Assembly (NCBI GenBank): GCA_030826265.1
Contig: JAPJOH010000020.1
Location: 1-45,738 of the forward strand
Source of the DNA: Collinsella aerofaciens
GTDB lineage: Bacteria; Actinomycetota; Coriobacteriia; Coriobacteriales; Coriobacteriaceae
Length of the DNA: 45,738 nt
Reading direction: 5' to 3'
Shown: positions 25,349 to 33,555 of the stretch, in pieces
How the letters are laid out: the number at the start of each line of letters is the position of its first letter
Numbering within the stretch: the stretch's first letter is position 1
Translations under genes and position numbers: made by a program
The notes under the pieces: generated by a model
Database searches by the model: none
The model's input: only the letters and a program-made list of their open reading frames with translations
What the model was told of the DNA's origin: nothing

Positions 25349-26611
25349 GTGACAACCTTGACCGCCGCAACCACGCCTAAAAGTAAGTCAACCGCTGCCG
25401 CGCTTTCACCTGCGCGCACCAATCTTTGCCTGGCGCTGCTCGTGTTGTTAGGTTTTTCGCTCGGCTGCTCCGAGTTCGTGGTCATCGGCATCGAAAGTGA
25501 CTTGGCGACGGAGCTCGGCATCTCGCTTGCCACCGCGGGCCAGCTCATCAGCGTGTTTGCGCTTGTCTACGCCATCGCCACGCCGGTGCTTGCACTCAGC
25601 ACGGGGCGTTTTCGCCGCTACCAGCTGCTCATGTGCTACAGCATCGTCTTTGTGCTCGGCAACCTGGTCATGGCGTTGGCGCCCAACTTCCAGGTGCTGT
25701 TTATCTCGCGCATCATCTTGGGCTCCGTCTCGGGCGCACTGCTCGCCGTGGGTGTGACGTATATCCCCGAGCTGCTGTCCCCGCAGCAAACTTCACTTGC
25801 CATCTCGGTAGTATATGGTGCGTTTTCCGTGGCAATGGTCTTTGTCACTTCGATCGGCAAGTTTGTGGCCGACACGCTCGATTGGCACATGGCCATGTAC
25901 GGCACGCTGGCCTTTGCCGTTCTGATCTGCGGGGCGCTCGTGGCGTTTATGCCGCGCGCTGGGCAAACCGACGAGCCCGCCACTTTTCGCGAGCAGGCGG
26001 GTCTGCTGCGCGAGCCGAGCATCATCACCGGCATGCTCATCTTTTTGTTTGGCGTGGGCTCGGTCTACGTTTTCTACGGCTACGTGACGCCTTATCTTGA
26101 GCAGGTGCTGGGCATGGGCACGGTCGAAGCCAGCACCACGCTCATGGCCTATGGCGTGTTCTGCCTGATCTCGAACATCCTGGGCGGATGGATCGACGCG
26201 CGCTTTGGCATGAAGGCACTGCTTGTGACGTTTGTGCTGCAGGCTGCGGCGTTACTCGGGCTGTTTGCTGTGGGCGGCACCATGCCGCTCGCGCTGGTCT
26301 TTGTCTTTAGCTTGGCGTTGCTCATGTACCTGTTCTCGGTGTCGTGCATCACGCACTTTATGGACGTGGCACGCAGCCGCCATCCCAAGTCGATGGTACT
26401 CGCAAGTTCGGTTGAGCCCATGGCGTTTAACGTCGGCATCTCTTTTGGCACCGCAGTGGGCGGCGCCGTGGTAAGCAGCATTGGCATTGCGTACGTGGGC
26501 GCAGTGGGCGCTGCGTTCTCGCTTGTGGCCTGGGCGCTCACGCTGGTGACGATTAAGTTGGCTCGCTGGGAGCGCCGCCGTCAATCAGCACAGCCCCGGA
26601 TGCAGGCATAG
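25349..26611 (+). CDS. MFS transporter, drug:H+ antiporter-1 type
   Basis: The protein of about 420 residues has 12 predicted membrane helices. After helix 2 it shows the MFS motif-A-like segment LSTGRFRRYQLL, and helix 5 carries the antiporter-type GALLAVGVTYIPEL. This resembles the YdhP/AraJ group of exporters of sugars, arabinose or drugs. GTG at 25349 opens the frame, but TTG at 25358 has GGAG at ideal spacing and is a likely true start, three codons later. It stands alone between palindromic repeats, divergent from the unknown membrane protein and convergent with the PTS genes. Substrate unknown. Confidence 0.87.
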   Translation: MTTLTAATTPKSKSTAAALSPARTNLCLALLVLLGFSLGCSEFVVIGIESDLATELGISLATAGQLISVFALVYAIATPVLALSTGRFRRYQLLMCYSIVFVLGNLVMALAPNFQVLFISRIILGSVSGALLAVGVTYIPELLSPQQTSLAISVVYGAFSVAMVFVTSIGKFVADTLDWHMAMYGTLAFAVLICGALVAFMPRAGQTDEPATFREQAGLLREPSIITGMLIFLFGVGSVYVFYGYVTPYLEQVLGMGTVEASTTLMAYGVFCLISNILGGWIDARFGMKALLVTFVLQAAALLGLFAVGGTMPLALVFVFSLALLMYLFSVSCITHFMDVARSRHPKSMVLASSVEPMAFNVGISFGTAVGGAVVSSIGIAYVGAVGAAFSLVAWALTLVTIKLARWERRRQSAQPRMQA

Positions 26612-26697
26612 GGGCGAACATAGCCCAAGGTGGCGAGCAACCGGTGAAAACCGCCCAATATGAGTATGTTTATCCGCCTGGAAGCTTCAGCAGTGCA

Positions 26698-26757
26698 ATT
26701 TCGTGTACTTCAGATACACGCTTTTCCACGATTTCGTGTATCCGAAGTACACGAAAT
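26698..26757. repeat. Long near-perfect palindrome with 22-bp stem
   Basis: ATTTCGTGTACTTC (26698-26711) pairs with 26744-26757, then after one A/C mismatch GATACACG (26713-26720) pairs with 26735-26742. The loop is 14 bases. It lies between convergent genes together with a terminator. Confidence 0.75.
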
Positions 26758-26774
26758 GCGCGTGGGGTAACTCA

Positions 26775-26809
26775 AAGGCGGCGACAGACGCATTGTCTGC
26801 CGCCGCCTT
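26775..26809. terminator. Bidirectional-looking terminator between MFS and PTS genes
   Basis: Fifteen-base arms (26775-26789 and 26795-26809, one wobble) enclose GCATT. On the minus strand the helix ends in CCTTTG, a short T run, following the PTS gene; on the plus strand it follows the MFS gene. Confidence 0.65.
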
Positions 26810-26840
26810 CTACACCGGATTTTATAGATATGTGGGGCGT

Positions 26841-28403
26841 TTATTCCATGCCCAGCAGCTCGCGCATCTGGGTTGCGTAGTTAGAAGCCATGTTACCGTA
26901 GACAATCTGCACGCCGCCGTTAACATGCACGATGCCACGCGCTTCGAGCTTTTCGGTAAACTCGGCGTCATCAACTACCTTGTCACAGTCATTGAGCTGG
27001 ATGCGCAGACGGGTGAAGCAGGCCTCGACAGACTTAATATTGTTGTCGCCGCCCACTGCCTCAACGATGGCGGGAATGAGATCGCTGATCACGGTCTTGG
27101 GAGCCTTTTCGGCCTCATCGTCGGACTCTTCCTCGCGGCCGGGGGTCTTAAGGCCTTTCTTAAGAATGATGAACTTGAAGACGAAGTAGTACACCACGAA
27201 GTAGATGGGGCCGAGGAACAGGATAACCTGCCAGTTGGAACCCTTTGCGGCGCCCATGATGCCATTAAAGATCAACGACAGGAGCGGGCCGCCGAAGGAC
27301 GCGGAACCGGCCACGTTGAACTGCAGGATATAGGTCAGCGCATAGGCAAGACCAGCCATGAGAGCGTGGAACACGTAGAGGATGGGCGCGATAAACAGGA
27401 AGGAGTACTCGAGCGGCTCGGTAATGCCGGAGAGGATGCAAGGCACCACGATAGCGATCATGAGCGCTGCGGTCTTCTTCTTGTTCTTGGGAAGTGCCGT
27501 CTTGTAGAAGGCGAGTGCAGCGCCGGGCAGGCCGAACATGGCGAAGATAACCTTGCCGTTCATGACAAAACGGCTGACCTCGATGTTAAACGGCGTGCTG
27601 GGAGAGCCCAGGATCGCGTTGTAGATATTGATAGCGCCCTGAACAGTCTGGCCGTCGATGGTCTCGACGCCACCGAGCGACGTGAAGAAGAACGGCAAAT
27701 AGACAAAGTGATGCAGGCCAAAGGGCAGGAGCATGCGCTCGCCGGCGCCGTAGACAAATGCACCAAAGGCACCCGTAGTCTTGATGAACTCGGACAGCGC
27801 ACCGAGAGCGTTCTGAATAAACGGGAAAACAAAGGACATGACCAATGCGAGGATGCTGCATGAGAGCAGCGTTACCGCCGGGATAAAGCGCGTGCCGTTG
27901 AAGATGGAGAACACGGCAGGCAGCTCAATCTTGTAGTAACGGTTATGCAACCATGCGACGATTGCACCCACCAAAAGACCGCCGATAACGCCAGTGTCGA
28001 GCGTGGTGATACCGAGGATCGTGCTCTGGCCCGTCGTAAGATTCGCGGGATCGATAACGCCAGTCGCCGTAAGGAACGTGCCCATCACGGAGTTCATGCA
28101 CATGTAGCCCAAAAAGCCACAAAGCGCCGCGGTAGCCTTCTCGGACTTGGCGAAGCCATAGGCGAGACAAATCGAGAAGATAACCGGGATGTTGTTCATA
28201 ACGATGCCGGCTGCGGCCTTGAGAATCGAAAAGAAAATCGCAAAGCCCGGAGCAGCAAGCCAGGGAACAGCTGCCGTAAGGGTGGTGCTGGTAAAGGCAT
28301 TACCAAAGCCCTGAAGGATGCCGGCGATTGGCAGGATCAGGACAGGCGTCATGAGGACTTTGCCCAGGCGCTGGAACTTTGCCAGCAGCTCATCTTTGTT
28401 CAT
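26841..28403 (-). CDS. PTS alpha-glucoside transporter subunit IIBC
   Basis: The 520-residue protein has an N-terminal IIC domain of about ten membrane helices (opening MNKDELLAKFQRLGKVLMTP) and a C-terminal IIB domain whose phosphorylated cysteine is in VEACFTRLRIQL. This is the MalX/GlvC group that imports maltose or other alpha-glucosides with phosphorylation at C6. No IIA domain is attached, so a separate glucose-type IIA must serve it. The ATG follows AGAGGGG. It lies 82 bp after the GH4 gene, which hydrolyses the imported phosphate, with an attenuator-like hairpin in the gap. Confidence 0.93.
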   Translation of the reverse strand: MNKDELLAKFQRLGKVLMTPVLILPIAGILQGFGNAFTSTTLTAAVPWLAAPGFAIFFSILKAAAGIVMNNIPVIFSICLAYGFAKSEKATAALCGFLGYMCMNSVMGTFLTATGVIDPANLTTGQSTILGITTLDTGVIGGLLVGAIVAWLHNRYYKIELPAVFSIFNGTRFIPAVTLLSCSILALVMSFVFPFIQNALGALSEFIKTTGAFGAFVYGAGERMLLPFGLHHFVYLPFFFTSLGGVETIDGQTVQGAINIYNAILGSPSTPFNIEVSRFVMNGKVIFAMFGLPGAALAFYKTALPKNKKKTAALMIAIVVPCILSGITEPLEYSFLFIAPILYVFHALMAGLAYALTYILQFNVAGSASFGGPLLSLIFNGIMGAAKGSNWQVILFLGPIYFVVYYFVFKFIILKKGLKTPGREEESDDEAEKAPKTVISDLIPAIVEAVGGDNNIKSVEACFTRLRIQLNDCDKVVDDAEFTEKLEARGIVHVNGGVQIVYGNMASNYATQMRELLGME

Positions 28404-28417
28404 GGGATACCCCTCTT

Positions 28418-28456
28418 AAAGAAACGGGGCGTGCAGCTCTACAACCCACACGCCCC
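28418..28456 (-). terminator. Attenuator-like hairpin between GH4 and PTS genes
   Basis: On the minus strand GGGGCGTG and CACGCCCC (arms 28449-28456 and 28426-28433) form a perfect 8-bp stem with a 15-base loop, followed by GTTTCTTT. Partial termination here would make the hydrolase more abundant than the transporter. Confidence 0.5.
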
Positions 28457-28485
28457 ATAACAGTTGTCAAGCGCTATGGAACTAG

Positions 28486-29811
28486 TTACTTAAGCTCCGG
28501 CCAGTAATCTTTATTGGCCTCGATGAGCTTATCGAGCACCTTACGCGCCTTCTTTGCGTCACCGACCAGACGATTAAGCGTGAGTGCCTGCAGGGCCTTC
28601 TCGTAGGAACCCTCCATCCAAGCCTCAACAGTCAGGCGCTCATAGGCGTACTGGTTCTCCATAAGACCGCGATAGAAGGTGCCGATCTTACCGACAGCGT
28701 AGGGCTGCGGGCCATTGGCGCCCACGCTTGCCGCGACCTCGACCATGGCGTCATCGGGCATACCCTCGATAATGCCGTTGTTGGGCACGATGACAATGAA
28801 GGTCTTATTGGTGTTGCGATAAATGGCCGAGGTGATTTCCACGATCATATCGCCATGAGCATCGTTCTGCACAACCGAGGAGTTCTTTGCGGTGCCGACT
28901 TTGGCAACACGCTCGCACTCGGCGAACACGCGCTTCTCACGACCGTTGATGACCTCGTCGGAACGAGTGTAGTCGGGGTCGAGGTGAGCGACCTTGTACT
29001 CGGGATACAGATAGTACTGCAGATAAGTGTTGGGCAGATAGTCGGGGAAGTCCTCGAGCATGTCCTTGACCATGGCGTAGGTGTCGAGCCAGGACTGGTC
29101 ACGCTGCTCGGCATCGGCAGGAAGGAAGCCGTTCTTCTCCGTGTACTCCTTAATCTGCGGGACGAGGTCATGGCCCTCTTCATCGTAGATGTGCTTGAAC
29201 CAACCGAAGTGATTGAGACCAAAGTACACGGGCTCCGTCTTGCTCATATCGCGACCGAGCAGGCGACCGTAAGAGCGCATGAGGTTGACGGGCTGGTCGC
29301 AGATGTTGAGAACGCGATGCTCATCGGGCAGGACGCGCTCGAGACCATATGCCACAATAGCAGCCGGGTTGGTGTAGTTGATAATCCACGCCTCCGGGCT
29401 ATGAGCGCGAACGTCGTTGACGATCTCAACCATGTCATGCATGGAGCGCATACCGTAAGCCATGCCGCCAGGGCCCACCGTTTCCTGGCCGATGATTCCC
29501 ATATGCAGCGGAATCTTCTCGTCCTTGCTACGCATCTCGTAGCCGCCGGTACGAATCTGGCAGAGCACAAAGTCGACGTCGGTGTAAGCCTCGTCCTTAT
29601 CGGTGGTGTAACCAAACTCCACACCGGGCTCCTCCTCGGCGAAGAGGATCTTGCCAAACTCGCCAATCGGACGCTGACGCTCGGCATCGATGTCATAGAG
29701 CATCACGCGGTTCAGCGGCAGAATGTCCATGTGCTTGGTCAGGGCTTTAAGAATGCCAGGGCACCACGTGGAGCCGCCGCCAACGATCACAATATTGAGC
29801 TTATCCTTCAT
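28486..29811 (-). CDS. 6-phospho-alpha-glucosidase, glycoside hydrolase family 4
   Basis: GH4 enzymes use NAD+ and Mn2+ and cleave through a redox mechanism. The 441-residue protein has the nucleotide-binding start IVIVGGGSTWCPGI, the region TGGYEMRSKDEKIPL, INYTNPAAIV, the metal-binding cysteine in NICDQP (near residue 171) and NHFGWF. The CDxP form of the metal motif is that of 6-phospho-alpha-glucosidases (MalH/GlvA), whereas beta-specific members have CNxP, so it should release glucose 6-phosphate from maltose 6'-phosphate or related sugars. TGGAGGGA precedes the ATG. First gene of the PTS operon. Confidence 0.92.
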   Translation of the reverse strand: MKDKLNIVIVGGGSTWCPGILKALTKHMDILPLNRVMLYDIDAERQRPIGEFGKILFAEEEPGVEFGYTTDKDEAYTDVDFVLCQIRTGGYEMRSKDEKIPLHMGIIGQETVGPGGMAYGMRSMHDMVEIVNDVRAHSPEAWIINYTNPAAIVAYGLERVLPDEHRVLNICDQPVNLMRSYGRLLGRDMSKTEPVYFGLNHFGWFKHIYDEEGHDLVPQIKEYTEKNGFLPADAEQRDQSWLDTYAMVKDMLEDFPDYLPNTYLQYYLYPEYKVAHLDPDYTRSDEVINGREKRVFAECERVAKVGTAKNSSVVQNDAHGDMIVEITSAIYRNTNKTFIVIVPNNGIIEGMPDDAMVEVAASVGANGPQPYAVGKIGTFYRGLMENQYAYERLTVEAWMEGSYEKALQALTLNRLVGDAKKARKVLDKLIEANKDYWPELK

Positions 29812-30109
29812 GTTCCGTCCCTCCAGGGTTGGCTGATCGGTGTTCTCGAAGACCTTGGGCTCCGCGGTTGTCCTCGGCTTGCTTCGTTTCGATTGATATT
29901 TTGCGACATAAGGTCATTTGAGAGTCCCCGTCTGGGCCAATGCGAAACGGGGACACATGATTTCGCTCGCGACACAGATATGTGTAGGCAGACACACGCG
30001 TTTGCCCAGCTCATGGGCAATAGGCAATCTTGACCGATTACCGATTTCTCACCTGGCTACACAAAGCGGTACCATATATACGGCGAGGTGCGAGGGGCTG
30101 AAACATCTT
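29812..30109. promoter_or_regulatory. Divergent control region between the GH4/PTS operon and rpiR
   Basis: This 298-bp region must hold both promoters. A perfect inverted repeat GTCCCCGT/ACGGGGAC (29924-29931 and 29947-29954) and an imperfect repeat ACACAGATATGTGT near 29975-29990 are candidates for regulator binding. I could not assign -10 and -35 boxes with confidence. Confidence 0.4.
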
Positions 30110-30859
30110 ATGAAAGATCAAGAATCTTTTTATGATCATGTGCGAGCTGGCGAGAGCAAGCTCAACGATCTCGAAGGCGAGATCATGCGCTACATCATCG
30201 AGCTGCGTGATGATATTGACGATGTCACGCTTAAGAGCGTTGCTGAACGGTTCTTCGTCGCTCCCAATACAATCGTCAGGCTTGCCCACAAGCTTGGCTT
30301 CTCGGGGTTTACAGAGCTCAAACAATCGTATTCCGCCTCGCTCGACCGCAATCGATTCACTATCGAGGCACTTCCTCTTGATACCCAGCTCGTACAGACC
30401 AAAGATCTGCTTAACGACCGGGTCATCGATTCGGTCGTGAGTCTTATCCAGGACGCCTCGCATATTGTGTTCTTCTGCTCGGGCTTTTCGAAGTACCCGT
30501 GCCTCGAGATGGCTGAAAAGCTCAAAATAATGGGCAAGAATACCGACACGCTCAGTGAACGCCATGTCATGAGGCATTACGCAGAACTCCTCGGCAAAAA
30601 CGACCTGGTCTTCAGCGTTTCCGTAAGCGGCGAGACGCAGGTGTCTATTGACGCCACATCGATAGCCAAAACGCGCGGATGCAAGGTCGTCACGCTCACC
30701 GGCTTTTCTCGAAATTCTCTCTCGAAACTAGCCGACTACCCTATCTACACCGTGCAAAAAGAAATCCGCTTGGGCAGCATGGACCTCGACAGTCGATTGA
30801 TGTTCTATTACGTTTTCGAATTGATATTTGAGCGCTACTTCAAACTGGCCAAGAAATAA
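30110..30859 (+). CDS. RpiR-family transcriptional regulator
   Basis: The 249-residue protein has the N-terminal RpiR helix-turn-helix (KSVAERFFVAPNTIVRLAHKLGFSGFTELK, about residues 42-75) and a C-terminal SIS domain (IVFFCSGFSKYPCLEMAEKL, VSVSGETQVSID) that binds phosphosugars. Divergent position suggests it controls the alpha-glucoside PTS genes through a sugar phosphate. The ATG at 30110 follows GAGGGG at about ten bases; the earlier in-frame start at 29918 lies in the promoter region and was rejected. Confidence 0.9.
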   Translation: MKDQESFYDHVRAGESKLNDLEGEIMRYIIELRDDIDDVTLKSVAERFFVAPNTIVRLAHKLGFSGFTELKQSYSASLDRNRFTIEALPLDTQLVQTKDLLNDRVIDSVVSLIQDASHIVFFCSGFSKYPCLEMAEKLKIMGKNTDTLSERHVMRHYAELLGKNDLVFSVSVSGETQVSIDATSIAKTRGCKVVTLTGFSRNSLSKLADYPIYTVQKEIRLGSMDLDSRLMFYYVFELIFERYFKLAKK

Positions 30860-30919
30860 AACTTGGCATGCGCCCGGCTTCGACTCTTTAGCAGCCTTCT
30901 ATATGAAAGGTATCGTTCT

Positions 30920-31369
30920 ATGCAACGTGTACTGTTTATCTGCTATGGGAACATCTGCCGCTCGACGATGGCTGAGTCGGTGTTTACCGAGCTGGTGCGG
31001 CGCGCCGGGCGCGCGGGCGAGTTTGTCATTGATTCCGCTGCGACTTCAACTGAGGAGATTGGCAACCCGCCGCATCATGGCACGGTCGCCAAGCTGCGCG
31101 AAGTCGGGATTCCCGTCGTTGCGCACCGTGCCCGCCAGGTGCGTCGCGCGGAGTATGGCGACTGGGATCACATTGTCTATATGGATGCTGAGAACGCGCG
31201 GGGCCTGCGTCGCATCTTTGGCGACGCAGGCCCCGACGGAAAGATTACGCGCTTGCTCGATTGGACCGAGTGTCCCGGCGACGTGGCCGATCCCTGGTAC
31301 ACCGGCAATTTCGATGCCACGTACCGCGACGTACTCGCCGGCTGCACGTCCATGCTCGAGCAGCTGTAG
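30920..31369 (+). CDS. Low-molecular-weight protein tyrosine phosphatase
   Basis: The 149-residue protein opens with the P-loop CYGNICRS (Cys8, Arg14) and has the general acid in VADPWYTG (Asp124). Size is normal. Such enzymes dephosphorylate tyrosine kinases of polysaccharide synthesis or stress pathways; no kinase is nearby. The ATG at 30920 with AAAGG about eight bases upstream places the P-loop at the usual distance from the N-terminus. It follows rpiR by 60 bp and might share its transcript. Confidence 0.92.
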   Translation: MQRVLFICYGNICRSTMAESVFTELVRRAGRAGEFVIDSAATSTEEIGNPPHHGTVAKLREVGIPVVAHRARQVRRAEYGDWDHIVYMDAENARGLRRIFGDAGPDGKITRLLDWTECPGDVADPWYTGNFDATYRDVLAGCTSMLEQL

Positions 31370-31406
31370 GCAAGCGAGGCCGCGGGCCACGCCTTCGGCG
31401 CGAAAC

Positions 31407-31528
31407 GAGCGTGGATAATCTCCCACATGAAAAACGAGCGTGGAAAATCTCCCACTTTGAGCGTTCAAGTGCGCCCTAAACGGGAGAAAATCCACGCTCA
31501 TTATCTCGGTGGGAGAAAATCCACGCTC
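31407..31528. repeat. Four-arm repeat: two direct and two inverted 18-20-mers
   Basis: GAGCGTGGATAATCTCCCAC (31407-31426) and a near-identical unit (31436-31455) face two complementary units at 31482-31499 and 31509-31528. Either nested or alternate hairpins can form. It fills the gap between two convergent genes and ends two bases before the stop of the TIGR04076-like gene. Confidence 0.85.
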
Positions 31529-31530
31529 GA

Positions 31531-31860
31531 CTACTTGTCGACGATCTCGGCAAGCCAGACGTTCAGCGTATCGACTTCGGGGCAGCAGAACTTTGCCGTG
31601 CCGGGCTCGTTTCCAGGCACGGTCCCGCCATAGCGCAGGATATCGATATAGGGAAAGCCCACGTGGCAGGCCATGGCGCACATCTTGCCGCGATCTCGGT
31701 CAAAGTCAAAGACGTCGCCCGGCTTGTGACCGTGGTGGCAGCGGCACGCACCCAGCTGGTCCACGCAGCTCACGCGGATGCGCGGACGCTTGCCACGCGG
31801 CGCGCCGAGCGGCTTGTTCTCGCCCGCAGGCTTGATGCCGCCCTCGCCGGCGTTACTCAT
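31531..31860 (-). CDS. TIGR04076-like small cysteine-rich protein
   Basis: The 109-residue protein has the order of elements I associate with TIGR04076: RIRVSCVDQLGACRCHHGHKPGDVF, then MCAMACHVGFPYIDILRYGG and TAKFCCPEVD. It has eight cysteines in the core, which may bind a metal. Function of the family is unknown. Its ATG overlaps the end of the pyridoxal kinase gene (ATGAGTAA), so translation is coupled. Family naming is from memory and moderately sure. Confidence 0.72.
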   Translation of the reverse strand: MSNAGEGGIKPAGENKPLGAPRGKRPRIRVSCVDQLGACRCHHGHKPGDVFDFDRDRGKMCAMACHVGFPYIDILRYGGTVPGNEPGTAKFCCPEVDTLNVWLAEIVDK

Positions 31861-32677
31861 GGTCAATCACATCCAGGCAGGCCTCGATGGGAAGGCCAGC
31901 CGACTTGTCCTCTTGGCCGGCATTGCGCTCGATAAGCTCAGCCACCACACGCATGGCATCGGACGTCGCGCGCTGCAGACTCCAACCTGCCATAACGCGG
32001 CCGACGAGCACCGCCGAGAACGTGTCGCCCGTGCCCGGGAAGTAGACCGGAATGAGCTCAAAGGGAATCGTAAAGTACTCCCCCGCCACATGGTCGTAAC
32101 CGATAACCGCGTTCGTGCCATTGACTACGGCGCTCGTAATGACCACAGACTTGGCACCCAGCTCACGCACGGCGTCCACAAGGGCGCGGGCCTCATCGGG
32201 CGTAATTTGCTCGGCGATAGGCCTATCGGCAAGCAGGCACGCCTCGGTATAGTTGGGCACCGCGTAGTCTGCGCACTCCAGCAGGTGCCGCATAAGCCCA
32301 ATCGTGGACTCGGGCACGCCCGCATAGAGCTTGCCGTTGTCGCCCATGATGGGGTCGACGAACACCTTGGTGCCCTTTTGCGCACGGCGGTGGCAAAAGT
32401 CCGAGATGATGCGTGTCTCTTCCTCGGTCACGATAAAGCCGGTCGAGATGGCGTCGAATTCAAAGCCGAGCTCTTCCCAGATAGCGAGGCTTTGGTGCAC
32501 GTACTCCGTGGTGTCGTGGATGTAGAACTTGGGGTAGTTGAGCGTGTCGGAAACGAGCGCCGTCGGCAGGTTATGGATACGGTAGCCCATGTGCGACAGC
32601 ACCGGCAGCATGGCGGAAAGCGCGACCTTGCCGTAGCCGCACATATCGTTAATCAGCAGCAGCTGAGTATTCTTCAT
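31853..32677 (-). CDS. pdxY: Pyridoxal/pyridoxamine kinase
   Basis: This ribokinase-fold enzyme phosphorylates B6 vitamers. The 274-residue protein has the N-terminal NDMCGYGKVALSAMLPVLSHMG (substrate site), FVDPIMGDNGKLY, and the ATP-binding and catalytic motif GTGDTFSAVLVG. It belongs to the PdxY/PdxK group; PdxY rather than PdxK is inferred from overall likeness. The ATG at 32677 follows AGGGAG; 34 residues of upstream frame are low-complexity and rejected. It is first in a two-gene unit with the TIGR04076-like gene. Confidence 0.88.
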   Translation of the reverse strand: MKNTQLLLINDMCGYGKVALSAMLPVLSHMGYRIHNLPTALVSDTLNYPKFYIHDTTEYVHQSLAIWEELGFEFDAISTGFIVTEEETRIISDFCHRRAQKGTKVFVDPIMGDNGKLYAGVPESTIGLMRHLLECADYAVPNYTEACLLADRPIAEQITPDEARALVDAVRELGAKSVVITSAVVNGTNAVIGYDHVAGEYFTIPFELIPVYFPGTGDTFSAVLVGRVMAGWSLQRATSDAMRVVAELIERNAGQEDKSAGLPIEACLDVIDHE

Positions 32678-32810
32678 GAGGGTCTCCCTTGGTTCGGGCG
32701 CGGCGCAACGGCGCCACAGTGCAACTAAGTGTAGCGCAGGGAGCACGGCAGGCGGGCGCCGGCGCCGTGGAGGCCACATTGTTGCGGAAAGGTTACGGGA
32801 AGGAGGAAGT

Positions 32811-32866
32811 TAGTCATTAGGGACGTTCTTAAATGACTAGGCAAACAAGAACGTCCCCAACGACTA
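32811..32866. repeat. TAGTCATT/GGGACGTTCTT inverted module
   Basis: Two 20-bp arms (32811-32830 and 32847-32866) match at 18 of 20 positions. Inside the left arm TAGTCATT also pairs with AATGACTA at 32832-32839, so two folds compete. The same module in one-sided form flanks repeat copies B and C. Confidence 0.75.
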
Positions 32867-32952
32867 TCATGCCGCCGAAGTTGAAAGGCAGATTGCCGCT
32901 CTGGCGGGTTTGCAGCGTCGAGCCGTTACGCGGTTTGGTAAAACCGCGTAAC
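32867..32952. repeat. Structured intergenic repeat, copy D (half copy)
   Basis: It matches copy A from 1680 to 1766 with only about three differences, including TTGAAAGGCAGATTGCC (32881-32897) and the terminal hairpin 32925-32952. The left half is missing and is replaced at the tip of the apical hairpin by the TAGTCATT module, so the main fold cannot form. Confidence 0.8.
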
Positions 32953-32967
32953 CACTAGTTTGGTACC

Positions 32968-32996
32968 TTGACAATCAATCTATGCGCTCCTAAATT
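32968..32996 (+). promoter_or_regulatory. Promoter of the marR-ABC exporter operon
   Basis: A perfect TTGACA (32968-32973) and TAAATT (32991-32996) are 17 bp apart, about 55 bases before the marR start. Confidence 0.75.
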
Positions 32997-33030
32997 AGTT
33001 AGGCACAAAACAATTCATCTACCTAACTAA
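32995..33030 (+). promoter_or_regulatory. Candidate MarR operator
   Basis: TTAGTTAGG (32995-33003) and its exact complement CCTAACTAA (33022-33030) flank the presumed transcription start. The left arm overlaps the -10 box, so a bound dimer would block the promoter. The arms could alternatively form a leader hairpin. Confidence 0.6.
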
Positions 33031-33051
33031 GGAAAGGAGCGAAGCTTAGAT

Positions 33052-33555
33052 ATGTGTGTTGAACCACTCGTCCTTCCGCATGAGCCCGGCGGTGACCCGT
33101 CGCAACCGGTAGACATACCCGAAGCGGTCAGCGCCGAAGACAAACTCGCCAAGCGCATCCTGAGCGGCCTGGGCTTTTGCGGCCATTACATGCATTTTCA
33201 TGGCGGAGGCGTGTCCGGCAAGGCGCCCATCATCTGCCTGCTGGCCAAGCAGCCCGGCGGCGAGATGTCGCAGCAGGAACTCGGCATGCATTTTGACCTC
33301 AAGCCGGGGTCGCTTTCCGAGATCCTGTCCAAGCTCGAGGTCAACGGTCTCATCGAGCGCAGCCGTAACCCCAAGGATCGACGGCAACTCACCATTCGCC
33401 TGACCGAAACCGGCCGGGAAAACGCCCGCATCGACCAGGCGGCCCGCATCCGCTTTAGAGAACGGGCCTTTAGTGCCCTCACTCACGACGAGCGCGAGCA
33501 GCTCGCCGAAATGCTCGAGAAAATCCGTGTAACCTGGGAGGAACTGGATGATTAA
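33052..33555 (+). CDS. MarR-family transcriptional regulator
   Basis: The 167-residue protein has a winged helix domain: MSQQELGMHFDLKPGSLSEILSKLEVNGLIERSRNPKDRRQLTIRLTETGR, with the conserved wing DRR. N- and C-terminal helices for dimerisation flank it. About 45 N-terminal residues, including several Pro, His and Cys, precede the usual start of the domain. The stop overlaps the first ABC gene by eight bases (ATGATTAA). It is expected to repress the exporter operon through the palindrome at 32995-33030 until a ligand binds. Confidence 0.92.
   Translation: MCVEPLVLPHEPGGDPSQPVDIPEAVSAEDKLAKRILSGLGFCGHYMHFHGGGVSGKAPIICLLAKQPGGEMSQQELGMHFDLKPGSLSEILSKLEVNGLIERSRNPKDRRQLTIRLTETGRENARIDQAARIRFRERAFSALTHDEREQLAEMLEKIRVTWEELDD

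Noticed and set aside
31407..31528. CRISPR array
   Set aside because: Only four units, two of them inverted, spacers of about nine bases, and no cas genes nearby.
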